From Rutidosis leptorrhynchoides (Eukaryota; Streptophyta; Magnoliopsida; Asterales; Asteraceae), in contig NC_092336.1 in assembly GCF_046630445.1 (NCBI RefSeq), positions 207,113,001-207,177,000 of the forward strand: a DNA stretch of 64,000 nucleotides, given 5' to 3'. The translations under genes were made by a program, and so were the position numbers. The first letter of the stretch is position 1. Every line of letters starts with the position of its first letter. This document shows, piece after piece, positions 54,892 to 64,000 of the stretch. Below the pieces are notes generated by a model. That model was not told the origin of the DNA. It saw only the letters and a program-made list of their open reading frames with translations, and searched no databases.

Positions 54892-54909
54892 CTCATGCGA
54901 TCGCATGAG
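54892..54909. promoter_or_regulatory. Palindrome P4, 18 bp, core CATGCGATCGCATG
   Basis: CTCATGCGATCGCATGAG, perfect, centred at 54900.5. Its flank differs from those of P1-P3 yet stays symmetric. Confidence 0.75.
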
Positions 54910-55919
54910 CCCATCTGACACGCCAGACTGCAGCCTGCCTGCATTAATTACGGATAATAATAATAATTATAATATTAAAACCCTAATTAGGGTTATATAT
55001 AATATATATTAATTTAGTTTTTATTATTAATTTGTATTTTTAGTTTAATTAGTTTATTTAAATTGTAAAATTAGTAGTTTTATAAAATAAATAATATAAA
55101 AATAATATTTTTATAAAAATTGTACTTTTTACAACTTTTTATATATTTTTATATTTTGTCCCTTTTTAATCGTTTTAGCGTAACTTTTGTATTTTTAGCT
55201 CATATTTAGTTTTAATTCATAGTTTTTGCCATAATTATTTTTACTTCTAGATTTTTAGGCTTTGCCGTAGAATTCCTTAAGTGCTTTTTCTTTAGACTAA
55301 GATTTAGGTGCTTTAGAATTTTGCGACGCCTTTTTAAGTTTTAGTTTCTTTTTAAGTTATTTCCATTTGGGATTTAGTTTTTCTTGTAAGCTTTAATATT
55401 TTTAGACACCTTTTACTATGTATCAATTATCATTCCAGTTAGTAATTTCAATTTGCGATTATAATTTTAAGTTAGTTGTAGTAATAAGGTTAGGTTAGTC
55501 AAGTATTTTTAAGTTTTATAAGTTTCTTTTATTTTTCCGTCACCTTTTATTTTTCAACCATTTTTCTTTTTCTACCTTTTTCGACGAGCTCTTTTTCTTT
55601 CTTATTTCTCGCTATTCTAGTTTTAGGACATATATTTTTATTCTACTTCTTATCTAAATTTCTTAAAATTACGAAAATTTATTTTAAGTGGTTAAATTAA
55701 TAGACATCAAAATTTTCTGGTTCGTAGTAATAGTTGGATTTGTACGTGGACCGGGTTATTGGAGCCAAACAGTCCTCAATTATATTGAGACCAAACGAAT
55801 CCTGCCCCTCTGCTGCATCTTTTGGCTATTCGAAACGTGGGCAAAATCAGAAAAGTCTATTAATTGGATAACTTATTATAATTTTTCTTCCTTTTAAAAA
55901 CTAATAGGATATTCAGTGA

Positions 55920-58900
55920 ATGCACCGAGCAAGACGTTCACCACCTTTTGTACGTTCACCACCTGTAACTAGATCAAGACATTTAGCAAATATAAACGCC
56001 GTTGATTTTTCTTTAGAATCGTCATCCAGTAGACCAAGAACTTCAGTTCAAATTTCCGATAATCCATTTTTTGAACCCGACCTCACAATTGAGAATCCGG
56101 AGAATATTCAGGAACGGTTCGTAGATCCTGAACCATTAAACTTTCCTCCGGAGCCACCAATCATTCAAACAGAGATTGTTGAGGAACGAACCATTAAATC
56201 AGAATCATCTAGTGATACCGATTCAACAAATTCAATTATGGAGAATCTGGAACCTCTAAGTATGGAAGACCGAATGAGAGCTAAACGCACTGGCCAAGGT
56301 CACGCAATTACTCATCCTGACATTAATGCGCCAGATTATGAAATCAAAGGACAAATTCTACATATGGTGACTAATCAATGCCAATTTAGTGGTGCGCTGA
56401 AGGAAGATCCAAATGAACATCTACGTACCTTTAATAGGATCTGCACACTATTTAAAATCCGAGAAGTGGAGGATGAACAGATATATCTCATGTTATTTCC
56501 CTGGACTTTAAAGGGAGAAGCCAAAGATTGGTTGGGATCGTTACCTGAAGGGGCGATTGATACATGGGATGTTTTAGTTGACAAATTTCTTAAACAATTC
56601 TTTCCTGCATCTAAAGTCGTAAGACTTCAAGCAGAAATTGTTACGTTCACGCAGAAACCAAATGAAACTCTATATGAGGCGTGGACAAGATATGGAAAGT
56701 TGTTAAGAGGATGTCCGCAACATGGTTTAGACACCTGTCAAATAGTACAAATATTCTACCAAGGATGCGACATCACTACAAGGAAAGACATAGATATAGC
56801 AGCTGGTGGTTCTATTATGAAGAAAACCGAAACTGATGCTTACAAAATTATTGATAACACTGCTTCCCACTCACATGAGTGGCACCAAGAAAAAGATATC
56901 ATTAGATCATCTAAAGCAGCTAGAGCCAATTCTAGCCATGACTTAGATTCCATTTCCGCAAAGATAGATGCTGTGGAGAGACGAATGGAAAAGATGACTA
57001 AAGATATTCACTCAATACGAATTAGTTGTGAGCAGTGTGGAGGACCACATTTGACAAAAGATTGTCTCAGTATTGAATTAACAATGGAACAAAGAGAGAA
57101 TATTTCATACATAAACCAAAGGCCTGGAAATAATTATCAGAATAATTATCAACCGCCAAGACCGATTTACAATCAAAACCAGAATTATAACCGAAATATT
57201 CCATACAACAACCAACAAGGTCCTAGCAATCAACAAGTATCCAATAATACTTACAACCAGCAAAGACCGAATTTTCAAAACAAACCACCACAACAAACCG
57301 ATGATAAAAAGCCGAATTTAGAAGATATGATGACGAAGCTAGTTGAAACTCAAACACAGTTTTTCACATCTCAGAAACAAACCAATGAACAAAATGCTCA
57401 AGCATTTAGAAATCAACAAGCTTCTATTCAAAATCTGGAACAAGAAGTAAGTAACCTAGCAAGGTTAATAGGTGAAAGAAAACCGGGAAGTCTACCTAGT
57501 GATACAAACGCTAACCCCCGGAATGAAACAGCTAAAGCCATTACCACAAGAAGTGGTACAACACTTAAACCACCTGAAATACCTGTAACTTCTGACGAAA
57601 CTATTTCTACTCCACAAGAACCACAACCTGATCAAGATAAGGAAAAAGAACCGGTAGTTGAAAAAGTTAATGAAGATAACACAGTTAAGGATAAACCTTA
57701 TGTTAAACCATACCAACCACCACTTCCTTACCCGAGTAAAATGAAGAAAGAGAAACTTGAAGCCGAGCAATCCAAATTTTTGGATATGTTTAAACAGATA
57801 AATGTAAATCTTCCTTTCATTGATGTGATTTCAGGAATGCCTAGATATGCTAAATTCTTGAAAGATCTAATCTCAAATAGAAAGAAAATGGAAGAACTCT
57901 CGGCTGTTACTATGAATGCTAATTGTTCAGCAGTGCTGTTGAATAAGATACCAGAAAAACTATCTGATCCAGGAAGTTTCACAATTCCATGTTTTCTGGG
58001 TAGTCTTAGTTCAATAGAAGCATTGGCAGACTTAGGTGCTAGTATAAATATAATGCCGTATTCACTATACACTAAACTAGACCTTGGAGAATTGAAACCA
58101 ACAAGAATAAGCATACAACTAGCCGATAGATCAATAAAATATCCTAGAGGGTTAATGGAGAACATGCTAGTTAAAGTTGGTACTTTAGTATTTCCAGTAG
58201 ATTTTGTTGTTTTGGACATGGAAGAAGATTCTCAAGTTCCTTTCATATTAGGAAGACCATTCTTAAACACGGCTAAAGCAATGATAGACGTGTTCGGTAA
58301 GAAACTGACCCTAAGTATAGAGGATGAGAGTGTTACCTTTTCAGTTGATAGAGCAATGCAACAACCACAATCTGCAGATGATACATGTTATTATATTCAA
58401 ACTATAGATGCACATGCAGAATTATTAGAAGAATTTCCAGAATTACAAGGAACGGGAGAATGTTCTTTAGGAGAAGGTAATGAACCAATTGATGAAGCTG
58501 AAATGTTAGCTACACTTATAGCTAATGGATATGAACCAACAACAGAAAAAATTCAAATGCTAAAAGAAGAAGACAGATATCGATATAAATCATCGATAGA
58601 AGAACCTCCGAAATTAGAGTTAAAGCCACTTCCAAACCATTTGGAATACGCTTATTTACATGGTGAATCTGAATTACCTGTAATAATATCATCTTCTCTT
58701 ACTGAAAATGAGAAATCACAACTCATTTCTGTGTTGAAAGCTCATAAACCAGCCATTGCATGGAAGATTCATGATATTAAAGGAATAAGTCCTTCGTATT
58801 GCACACATAAAATCCTTATGGAAGAAGGTCATAAAACGTATGTGCAACGCCAACGAAGACTAAATCCTAATATGCAAGATGTAGTTAAGAAAGAGATTAT

Positions 58901-61523
58901 TAAACTGCTAGATGCAGGTTTAATTTATTCAATCTCTGATAGTCCATGGGTAAGCCCAGTTCAATGCGTGCCTAAGAAGGGTGGCATGACTGTCATTACA
59001 AATGAGAAAAATGAGCCTATTCCTACTAGGACTGTAACAGGATGGCGTGTATGTATTGATTATAGAAAATTAAATGACGCCACCAGAAAAGATCACTTTC
59101 CCTTACCTTTCATAGATCAAATGTTGGAAAGATTAGCCGGAAATAGTTACTATTGTTTTCTAGATGGATTTTCCGGATATTTTCAAATTCCAATAGCACC
59201 CGAGGACCAAGAGAAAACCACATTCACGTGCCCTTATGGTACTTTTGCTTACAAACGCATGCCATTTGGACTTTGTAACGCCCCTGCAACCTTTCAAAGG
59301 TGTATGATGGCGATTTTTCACGACATGATAGAAGAATGCATGGAAGTATTCATGGATGACTTTTCAGTCTTCGGTGATACATTTAAATCATGTCTAGTTA
59401 ATCTGGAACGAATGTTAATTAGATGCGAAAAATCAAATCTAGTACTTAATTGGGAGAAATGCCATTTCATGGTTAAAGAAGGCATCGTTCTTGGACATAA
59501 AATTTCAAAAGAAGGAATTGAAGTGGATAGAGCTAAAGTAGATGTAATTGCTAAACTTCCACATCCCACAAATGTTAGAGGAGTTAGGAGTTTTCTAGGG
59601 CATGCCGGTTTTTACCGACGTTTCATAAAAGATTTTTCTAAAATTGCCACTCCTATGAATAAACTCCTAGAAAAGGATGCGCCATTCATCTTTTCAGATG
59701 AGTGTATCAAATCTTTTAATATTCTTAAAGAGAAACTCACTAATGCACCAATCATGATAACACCAAATTGGAATCTACCATTTGAACTAATGTGCGATGC
59801 AAGTGATTTTGCAATGGGAGCCGTTTTAGGACAAATGATTGAAAAACGATTTCAACCTATATATTATGCTAGTAAGACGTTACAAGGAGCACAAACAAAC
59901 TATACAACTACTGAAAAAGAACTCCTTGCTATTGCCTTTGCTTTTGACAAATTTCGATCATATCTCGTTCTAGCAAAAACGGTGGTCTATACCGACCATT
60001 CTGCTCTTAGATACCTATTTTCAAAACAAGATGCTAAACCAAGATTAATCCGTTGGATCTTACTCTTACAAGAGTTTGATATTGAAATCCGAGATAAAAG
60101 AGGAGCAGAAAATCTCGCCGCTGATCATCTTTCTCGTCTTGAAAATCCCGAATTAGAAGTTCTAAATGAATTGGCCATACAAGACAACTTTCCTGATGAA
60201 TATCTATTGAAGATAGATTATAAAGAAATCCCATGGTTTGCAGACTATGCAAACTACTTAGTTTATGGATTTCTTGAAAAAGGATTATCGTACCAAAGAC
60301 GAAAGAAATTCTTCAGTGATATAAAACACTATTTCTGGGAAGATCCACATTTGTTTAAAAGTTATCCCGTTGGAATAATACGCCGATGTGTATTTGGAGA
60401 TGAAGCTAGTAAAATATTAAACCATTGTCACACAGGACCAACAGGAGGGCATTATGGGCCTCAACTAACAGCAAGAAAAGTTTATGAAGCTGGATTCTAT
60501 TGGCCTACAATTTACAAAGACGCACACCTTCTTTGCAAATCCTGTGATGCATGTCAAAGGGCCGGAAAAATAAGTCAACGTGATGAAATGCCACAAAATG
60601 TCATCCAAGTATGTGAAGTATTTGACATTTGGGGTATTGACTTTATGGGTCCATTTCCAAAATCTAATAATAATCTATATATACTCGTAGCCATTGATTA
60701 TGTATCTAAATGGGCGGAAGCACAAGCTCTCCCAACTAACGATGCACGAGTTGTAGTCAACTTTTTAAAACGTCTTTTTGCAAGGTTTGGAACACCGAAA
60801 GCTTTAATAAGTGATCGGGGTACTCATTTCTGTAATAATCAACTTGAGAAAGTTCTTAAAAGATATGGAGTAACTCATAAAATCTCCACCGCATATCATC
60901 CACAAACAAGTGGACAAGTTGAAAATACCAACCGAGCTTTAAAACGTATTCTAGAGAAAACCGTAGGATCAAATCCGAAGGAATGGTCCATTAAATTGGA
61001 GGATGCACTCTGGGCTTTTAGAACAGCCTACAAAACTCCAATTGGAACCACACCTTTTAGACTTGTTTATGGAAAAGCATGTCATCTTCCAGTAGAAATT
61101 GAACACAAAGCATTTTGGGCTTTGAAAACATGTAATCTTGATTTACATGAAGCCGGACGTCTACGATTAAGTCAACTAAACGAATTAGAAGAATTAAGAC
61201 ATGAAGCATACGAAAATTCGTTAATCTATAAGGAAAGAACGAAGAAATGGCATGATAAAAAAATCAGAAGTTCAAAAGAATTTAAAGAAAGAGACAGAGT
61301 TCTTCTTTTCAGTTCACGATTCAAGCTATTTCCTGGAAAATTGAAATCAAGATGGTCTGGACCATTCATAGTCAAAAGAGTTTTCCCATACGGAACGATA
61401 GAATTGATAAATTCAAATGGGATTGAAATTAAAGTTAATGGTCACAGAGTTAAACATTACATACATGGTCCGATGGAAGTCGACAACGAAGTTAATCACA
61501 ATTTCGACACCACAGCTAACTAA
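55920..61523 (+). CDS. Athila-type gag-pol polyprotein
   Basis: One open frame of 1867 codons. In order: gag (about residues 100-360), a zinc knuckle [13 protein letters not shown] (about 370-382), a Gln/Asn-rich linker, aspartic protease with DLGAS (about 703), reverse transcriptase (about 960-1170) with FMDDF near 1143, RNase H (about 1287-1400), and integrase with an HHCC zinc region (about 1501-1550) and DDE core landmarks [15 protein letters not shown] and [11 protein letters not shown] (about 1571-1670). Gag and pol are in one frame, as common in this lineage. It looks whole. The ORF at 55688-55897 in the leader has no recognisable content. Confidence 0.95.
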   Translation: MHRARRSPPFVRSPPVTRSRHLANINAVDFSLESSSSRPRTSVQISDNPFFEPDLTIENPENIQERFVDPEPLNFPPEPPIIQTEIVEERTIKSESSSDTDSTNSIMENLEPLSMEDRMRAKRTGQGHAITHPDINAPDYEIKGQILHMVTNQCQFSGALKEDPNEHLRTFNRICTLFKIREVEDEQIYLMLFPWTLKGEAKDWLGSLPEGAIDTWDVLVDKFLKQFFPASKVVRLQAEIVTFTQKPNETLYEAWTRYGKLLRGCPQHGLDTCQIVQIFYQGCDITTRKDIDIAAGGSIMKKTETDAYKIIDNTASHSHEWHQEKDIIRSSKAARANSSHDLDSISAKIDAVERRMEKMTKDIHSIRISCEQCGGPHLTKDCLSIELTMEQRENISYINQRPGNNYQNNYQPPRPIYNQNQNYNRNIPYNNQQGPSNQQVSNNTYNQQRPNFQNKPPQQTDDKKPNLEDMMTKLVETQTQFFTSQKQTNEQNAQAFRNQQASIQNLEQEVSNLARLIGERKPGSLPSDTNANPRNETAKAITTRSGTTLKPPEIPVTSDETISTPQEPQPDQDKEKEPVVEKVNEDNTVKDKPYVKPYQPPLPYPSKMKKEKLEAEQSKFLDMFKQINVNLPFIDVISGMPRYAKFLKDLISNRKKMEELSAVTMNANCSAVLLNKIPEKLSDPGSFTIPCFLGSLSSIEALADLGASINIMPYSLYTKLDLGELKPTRISIQLADRSIKYPRGLMENMLVKVGTLVFPVDFVVLDMEEDSQVPFILGRPFLNTAKAMIDVFGKKLTLSIEDESVTFSVDRAMQQPQSADDTCYYIQTIDAHAELLEEFPELQGTGECSLGEGNEPIDEAEMLATLIANGYEPTTEKIQMLKEEDRYRYKSSIEEPPKLELKPLPNHLEYAYLHGESELPVIISSSLTENEKSQLISVLKAHKPAIAWKIHDIKGISPSYCTHKILMEEGHKTYVQRQRRLNPNMQDVVKKEIIKLLDAGLIYSISDSPWVSPVQCVPKKGGMTVITNEKNEPIPTRTVTGWRVCIDYRKLNDATRKDHFPLPFIDQMLERLAGNSYYCFLDGFSGYFQIPIAPEDQEKTTFTCPYGTFAYKRMPFGLCNAPATFQRCMMAIFHDMIEECMEVFMDDFSVFGDTFKSCLVNLERMLIRCEKSNLVLNWEKCHFMVKEGIVLGHKISKEGIEVDRAKVDVIAKLPHPTNVRGVRSFLGHAGFYRRFIKDFSKIATPMNKLLEKDAPFIFSDECIKSFNILKEKLTNAPIMITPNWNLPFELMCDASDFAMGAVLGQMIEKRFQPIYYASKTLQGAQTNYTTTEKELLAIAFAFDKFRSYLVLAKTVVYTDHSALRYLFSKQDAKPRLIRWILLLQEFDIEIRDKRGAENLAADHLSRLENPELEVLNELAIQDNFPDEYLLKIDYKEIPWFADYANYLVYGFLEKGLSYQRRKKFFSDIKHYFWEDPHLFKSYPVGIIRRCVFGDEASKILNHCHTGPTGGHYGPQLTARKVYEAGFYWPTIYKDAHLLCKSCDACQRAGKISQRDEMPQNVIQVCEVFDIWGIDFMGPFPKSNNNLYILVAIDYVSKWAEAQALPTNDARVVVNFLKRLFARFGTPKALISDRGTHFCNNQLEKVLKRYGVTHKISTAYHPQTSGQVENTNRALKRILEKTVGSNPKEWSIKLEDALWAFRTAYKTPIGTTPFRLVYGKACHLPVEIEHKAFWALKTCNLDLHEAGRLRLSQLNELEELRHEAYENSLIYKERTKKWHDKKIRSSKEFKERDRVLLFSSRFKLFPGKLKSRWSGPFIVKRVFPYGTIELINSNGIEIKVNGHRVKHYIHGPMEVDNEVNHNFDTTAN

Positions 61524-61696
61524 GTGTGGGGAGAATCAAGTCTTTAAAGGATAATATGTATTTCTGTTAGAGTTAGATTGTCTGTTTTCGTGTAGTTCTC
61601 GAAAATGGAACCCGAATGGTCTTTCCCTAGCAGACCCTAAAGAACTAGTCTTCTCCCCCCATTCTGAATTTTTATTTTTTTTTAGGTTTTTACAAA

Positions 61697-62113
61697 ATGA
61701 AGACTGCCTGTGAACTAAACCATGGTCTAATGCTACACGCTTTGATCACTAAAAGAAATAATGACATACTACCGAGTGAAATAGTATCAGTAATCAGAGA
61801 AAGAATGGACGGAGTTAGAAAAGAATCCAGATGCGAAGATAATAAGTTACAATTTGGTAAAGGAAAATCAAAATCCGCAGCGAAAAGAAGAGCACGACAC
61901 CTAGAAAGATGTCACAAATGCGGAAAATGGTCACATGGAGGTAAATGTTCAAATAATCAAACCTATTCAAATACCGAATTTGTTACTTTATGCAGAGACG
62001 GACCGTTCATATGTTTAGAAGAAAAGACACTGAATGCTCAAGGTTACGCCTATGTAGCCATGGAAAACCAATTAAACCGACTATCTTATGAATGGGATAG
62101 ATCATATAACTAA
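61697..62113 (+). CDS. Extra 138-codon ORF after pol, with a zinc knuckle
   Basis: The ORF starts MKTACELNHGLMLHALITKR, 173 nt after the gag-pol stop, in the same direction. The middle is basic (GKGKSKSAAKRRARHLERC), followed by a CCHC-like cluster CHKCGKWSHGGKC (spacing C-x2-C-x4-H-x3-C) and a C-terminal part with NTEFVTLCRDGPFICLEEKT. It has no signal peptide or membrane segment, so it is not an envelope-type protein, though it lies where Athila elements carry their envelope-like region. Nucleic-acid binding is a reasonable inference from charge and knuckle. I do not recognise a named family. Confidence 0.75.
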   Translation: MKTACELNHGLMLHALITKRNNDILPSEIVSVIRERMDGVRKESRCEDNKLQFGKGKSKSAAKRRARHLERCHKCGKWSHGGKCSNNQTYSNTEFVTLCRDGPFICLEEKTLNAQGYAYVAMENQLNRLSYEWDRSYN

Positions 62114-62228
62114 GAAATCTATTTCACAGGTATGTCTGTACAGTTTTTATTTTTATTTTTATTTTTAACCTTTTGATAATAAACGCTAATTTGTTCGCTA
62201 AAAAGTATTAAATTGGTATTAAATAAAA

Positions 62229-63440
62229 TTAGGTTTGGCGACCGAAATTATTGATATCATTCAAAAAATTTATTACATCACTGCGAAATTTACCGTTTAT
62301 TCTTAAGGTATAAATATCTTTAATCAATCAACCCAAAATATTTCAAAAATTCGTCATGAGTTAAATTAGGTCTTGGAACCGAAATTACTTTACCGAAAAG
62401 AGGGGCGCATTTTTTTGATAATATTTGATAGATTAAAGTGGGATAAAAAGACAAAAAGATTTTTAATTTTATTTTTACCATGTTTTTAAAATTAATATAA
62501 ATCTTAAATTAATATTGTAAACTTTGTGAAAACAATATATTTAAAAATTGTAAATATTTGAAAAATTAATATAAGATTGGTATGAATTTATAATATGAAT
62601 TTTTAAATTAAGATTGGTGTGAATTTTTAATTTTAAAAAAAAAAAATATGAATTTTTAATTTTATGCATTTCAAATTTTAAGTTTGGTGTGAATTTTTAA
62701 TATTAATTTTGAATTTTATATTTATGTTGTGTGAATTTAAAAAAAAAATTTACTTTATCTCATTAAGTTAAAAATATGATTTTTAAAATTCGTCGTAAGT
62801 TGAAGACTAGGTCTTTGAACCGAAATTGCTTTACCCAAGGGAGGGACGAAAACTTTTATTATCATTATTTTTAATCTTATTGAATTAAAGTATGCCAAAA
62901 ACATTAAAAAACCCAAAAATCTTTACTTTTGAAAACAGCGCATTTTCAAAGACTGGCATTAAGTTCAGCAAAAGCTACTAATTTTGACGACAAGATGACA
63001 AATAAATATGATGTCACAACAGACGGAATGAACAAATGATGTGCACCATTTATCATTCAGCAAACAAACGCCAATATATTTGAAAACTTTGGTAAAATTT
63101 AATCATTTTCACACAAATCACCCTCAATAATTTAAATTGTTACTGATTTCTTGCAAATGAGGGCATTGCAAGATCTTAAGTGTGGGAAGGGGTTAAATTC
63201 TTTCGGATTTTAAAATTTTTTTTTTACTTTATACACTTGGTAACCATTAAAAATACTAGTAACGTAGTAGTTGTATTAGAATCTAGTGCTCTCTGATAAT
63301 AAAGAACAGCCCTAGTCTTATATACTGACTACCCAATTCTAGTAAAATTTTTCAAAATTTTCAATTAAATGAACTCAAAATCATGTTTATACATATTTAT
63401 GAACGATAAAACTAGGTGTTAACACCGAAATTATTGTTAC
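62229..63440 (+). repeat. Four spaced copies of an AGGT..GAACCGAAATT motif
   Basis: Variants of CTAGGTCTTTGAACCGAAATT, three followed by TTACC and a G-rich phrase such as AAGGGAGGGACG, occur near 62231, 62368, 62808 and 63411 in the non-coding 3' region of the Athila-type element. The stretches between are AT-rich and unlike each other. Confidence 0.65.
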
Positions 63441-63652
63441 CTCGGAAAGGACATAAATTGAGAAACAAACCAAAATGTTGAAATTCATTTAAAATGGAAT
63501 AGAGGACGATAAAAAAGGAAAATAAAAGCCAAGTGTGGGAAAATTTACCAAGTTATCTTAAACATATGTCACATATATCTGTAACAAATAACTGAAAATA
63601 CTTTTGCTTTGGACTAAACTAAACTGTTTTACCCAATGAAAGAAAAGGAAAG

Positions 63653-63859
63653 ATGGATCTACACGATGAATCAATTCCATCATTAAAAGGAAGTAAAGTC
63701 TTCCGAAAAAGAAACGCGCTTCTTGATTTAGGTCATGAAGTTGTCGTCCAGACCAGCTGTAGGTTGACGAAAAATCTAGAAAAGTCATCACTAAAATTAG
63801 CAGGAAATCCACGGACCTCAGCATTAAACAGGGTCGTCAAGTGGTCAGATTTATCCTAA
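63653..63859 (+). other. Small ORF in the Athila 3' region
   Basis: A 68-codon frame starting MDLHDESIPSLKGSKVFRKR. It is basic in part with no recognisable domain. It may be a chance ORF or a remnant of the envelope-like zone; the sequence 63860-64000 shows nothing more. Confidence 0.25.
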
Positions 63860-64000
63860 CCATGAGAAGGATTTATCTTGTAAAATGGGGGGGCACCATG
63901 CAAATTAGCTGGATAAGACTAATGAATCAGATCCCCAGAAAGGATAATCTCCTTAAAGATTAAAAATCAGCTTTTAAGACTGATATTACTCAATCCTAGA

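Larger units (their letters stand above)
52552..64000 (+). mobile_element. Athila-type Ty3/Gypsy retrotransposon, looks whole as far as seen
   Basis: Order: 5' LTR 52552-54537, Asp-tRNA-type primer site, 1.4 kb leader, an uninterrupted gag-pol, an extra zinc-knuckle ORF and a long non-coding 3' region that runs off the window. Athila elements are Gypsy retrotransposons with this primer site and with extra, often envelope-like, sequence after pol. The 3' LTR is not in the window, so age cannot be measured, but the open gag-pol and its position at the top of the nest point to a recent insertion. Confidence 0.9.

Overview
The window is nuclear DNA from a flowering plant, and the repeat content looks like that of a eudicot, possibly Asteraceae (the family is inferred from the style of the LTRs, not proven). 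It is AT-rich and full of long (TA)n and (AAT)n microsatellites. It holds three host genes, all on the minus strand and all recoverable exon by exon with GT..AG splice sites in frame: a CRIB-domain RIC-type ROP effector (6265-7756, 4 exons, 183 aa), a glycolipid transfer protein of the GLTP1 type (8809-11207, 6 coding exons, 202 aa, plus a non-coding leader exon near 12293-12370 behind a TATA box) and a casein kinase 1-like kinase (24036-28895, 14 exons, 453 aa). They do not form a pathway visible from the sequence; they are ordinary neighbours. The rest is mobile DNA.

Left part (1-6 kb): a possible LTR end, a 0.6 kb foldback element whose loop is rich in telomere-like TTTAGGG units, a 256 bp Stowaway MITE, and two diverged 0.8 kb repeats plus one other segment lying between long (TA)n tracts. 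Middle (13.1-21.6 kb): a complete 8.5 kb LTR element with 375-377 bp LTRs and a 5 bp target duplication. It is oriented on the minus strand, has no visible gag-pol, and carries a long degenerate GCCGTAACGGACTT array and a PIF/Harbinger DNA transposon with its own TTA target duplication. Next come a hAT-like end, a 5'-truncated LINE, the kinase gene (with two small foldback elements in its introns), and a hAT MITE with an 8 bp target duplication (30023-30606).

Right part (31.7 kb to the edge): one deep nest of LTR retrotransposons. A broken Ty3/Gypsy Tat-type element (minus strand) is entered in its integrase by a Copia element (plus strand). The Copia gag is entered by an 8.9 kb element with 2.5 kb LTRs (minus strand, TA..CA ends, no pol). 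The Copia protease region is then entered by another Gypsy-type LTR sequence, which is itself entered by an Athila-type element whose 1867-codon gag-pol reads through without a break and which runs off the right edge.

The most interesting signals are not genes. (1) Four perfect palindromes with the core CATGCGATCGCATG occur in the Athila LTR and leader as two pairs, each pair spaced exactly 32 bp centre to centre, with different but still symmetric flanks; the first pair lies just upstream of a TATA box. (2) A hairpin sits next to the polypurine tract of two Tat-type elements and recurs as extra copies, its stem kept by paired changes and G:U wobbles. (3) The 8.9 kb nested element has, instead of gag-pol, two small convergent ORFs each about 80 bp behind a TATA box. 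(4) The Athila element has a 138-codon zinc-knuckle ORF where an envelope-like gene would be expected.
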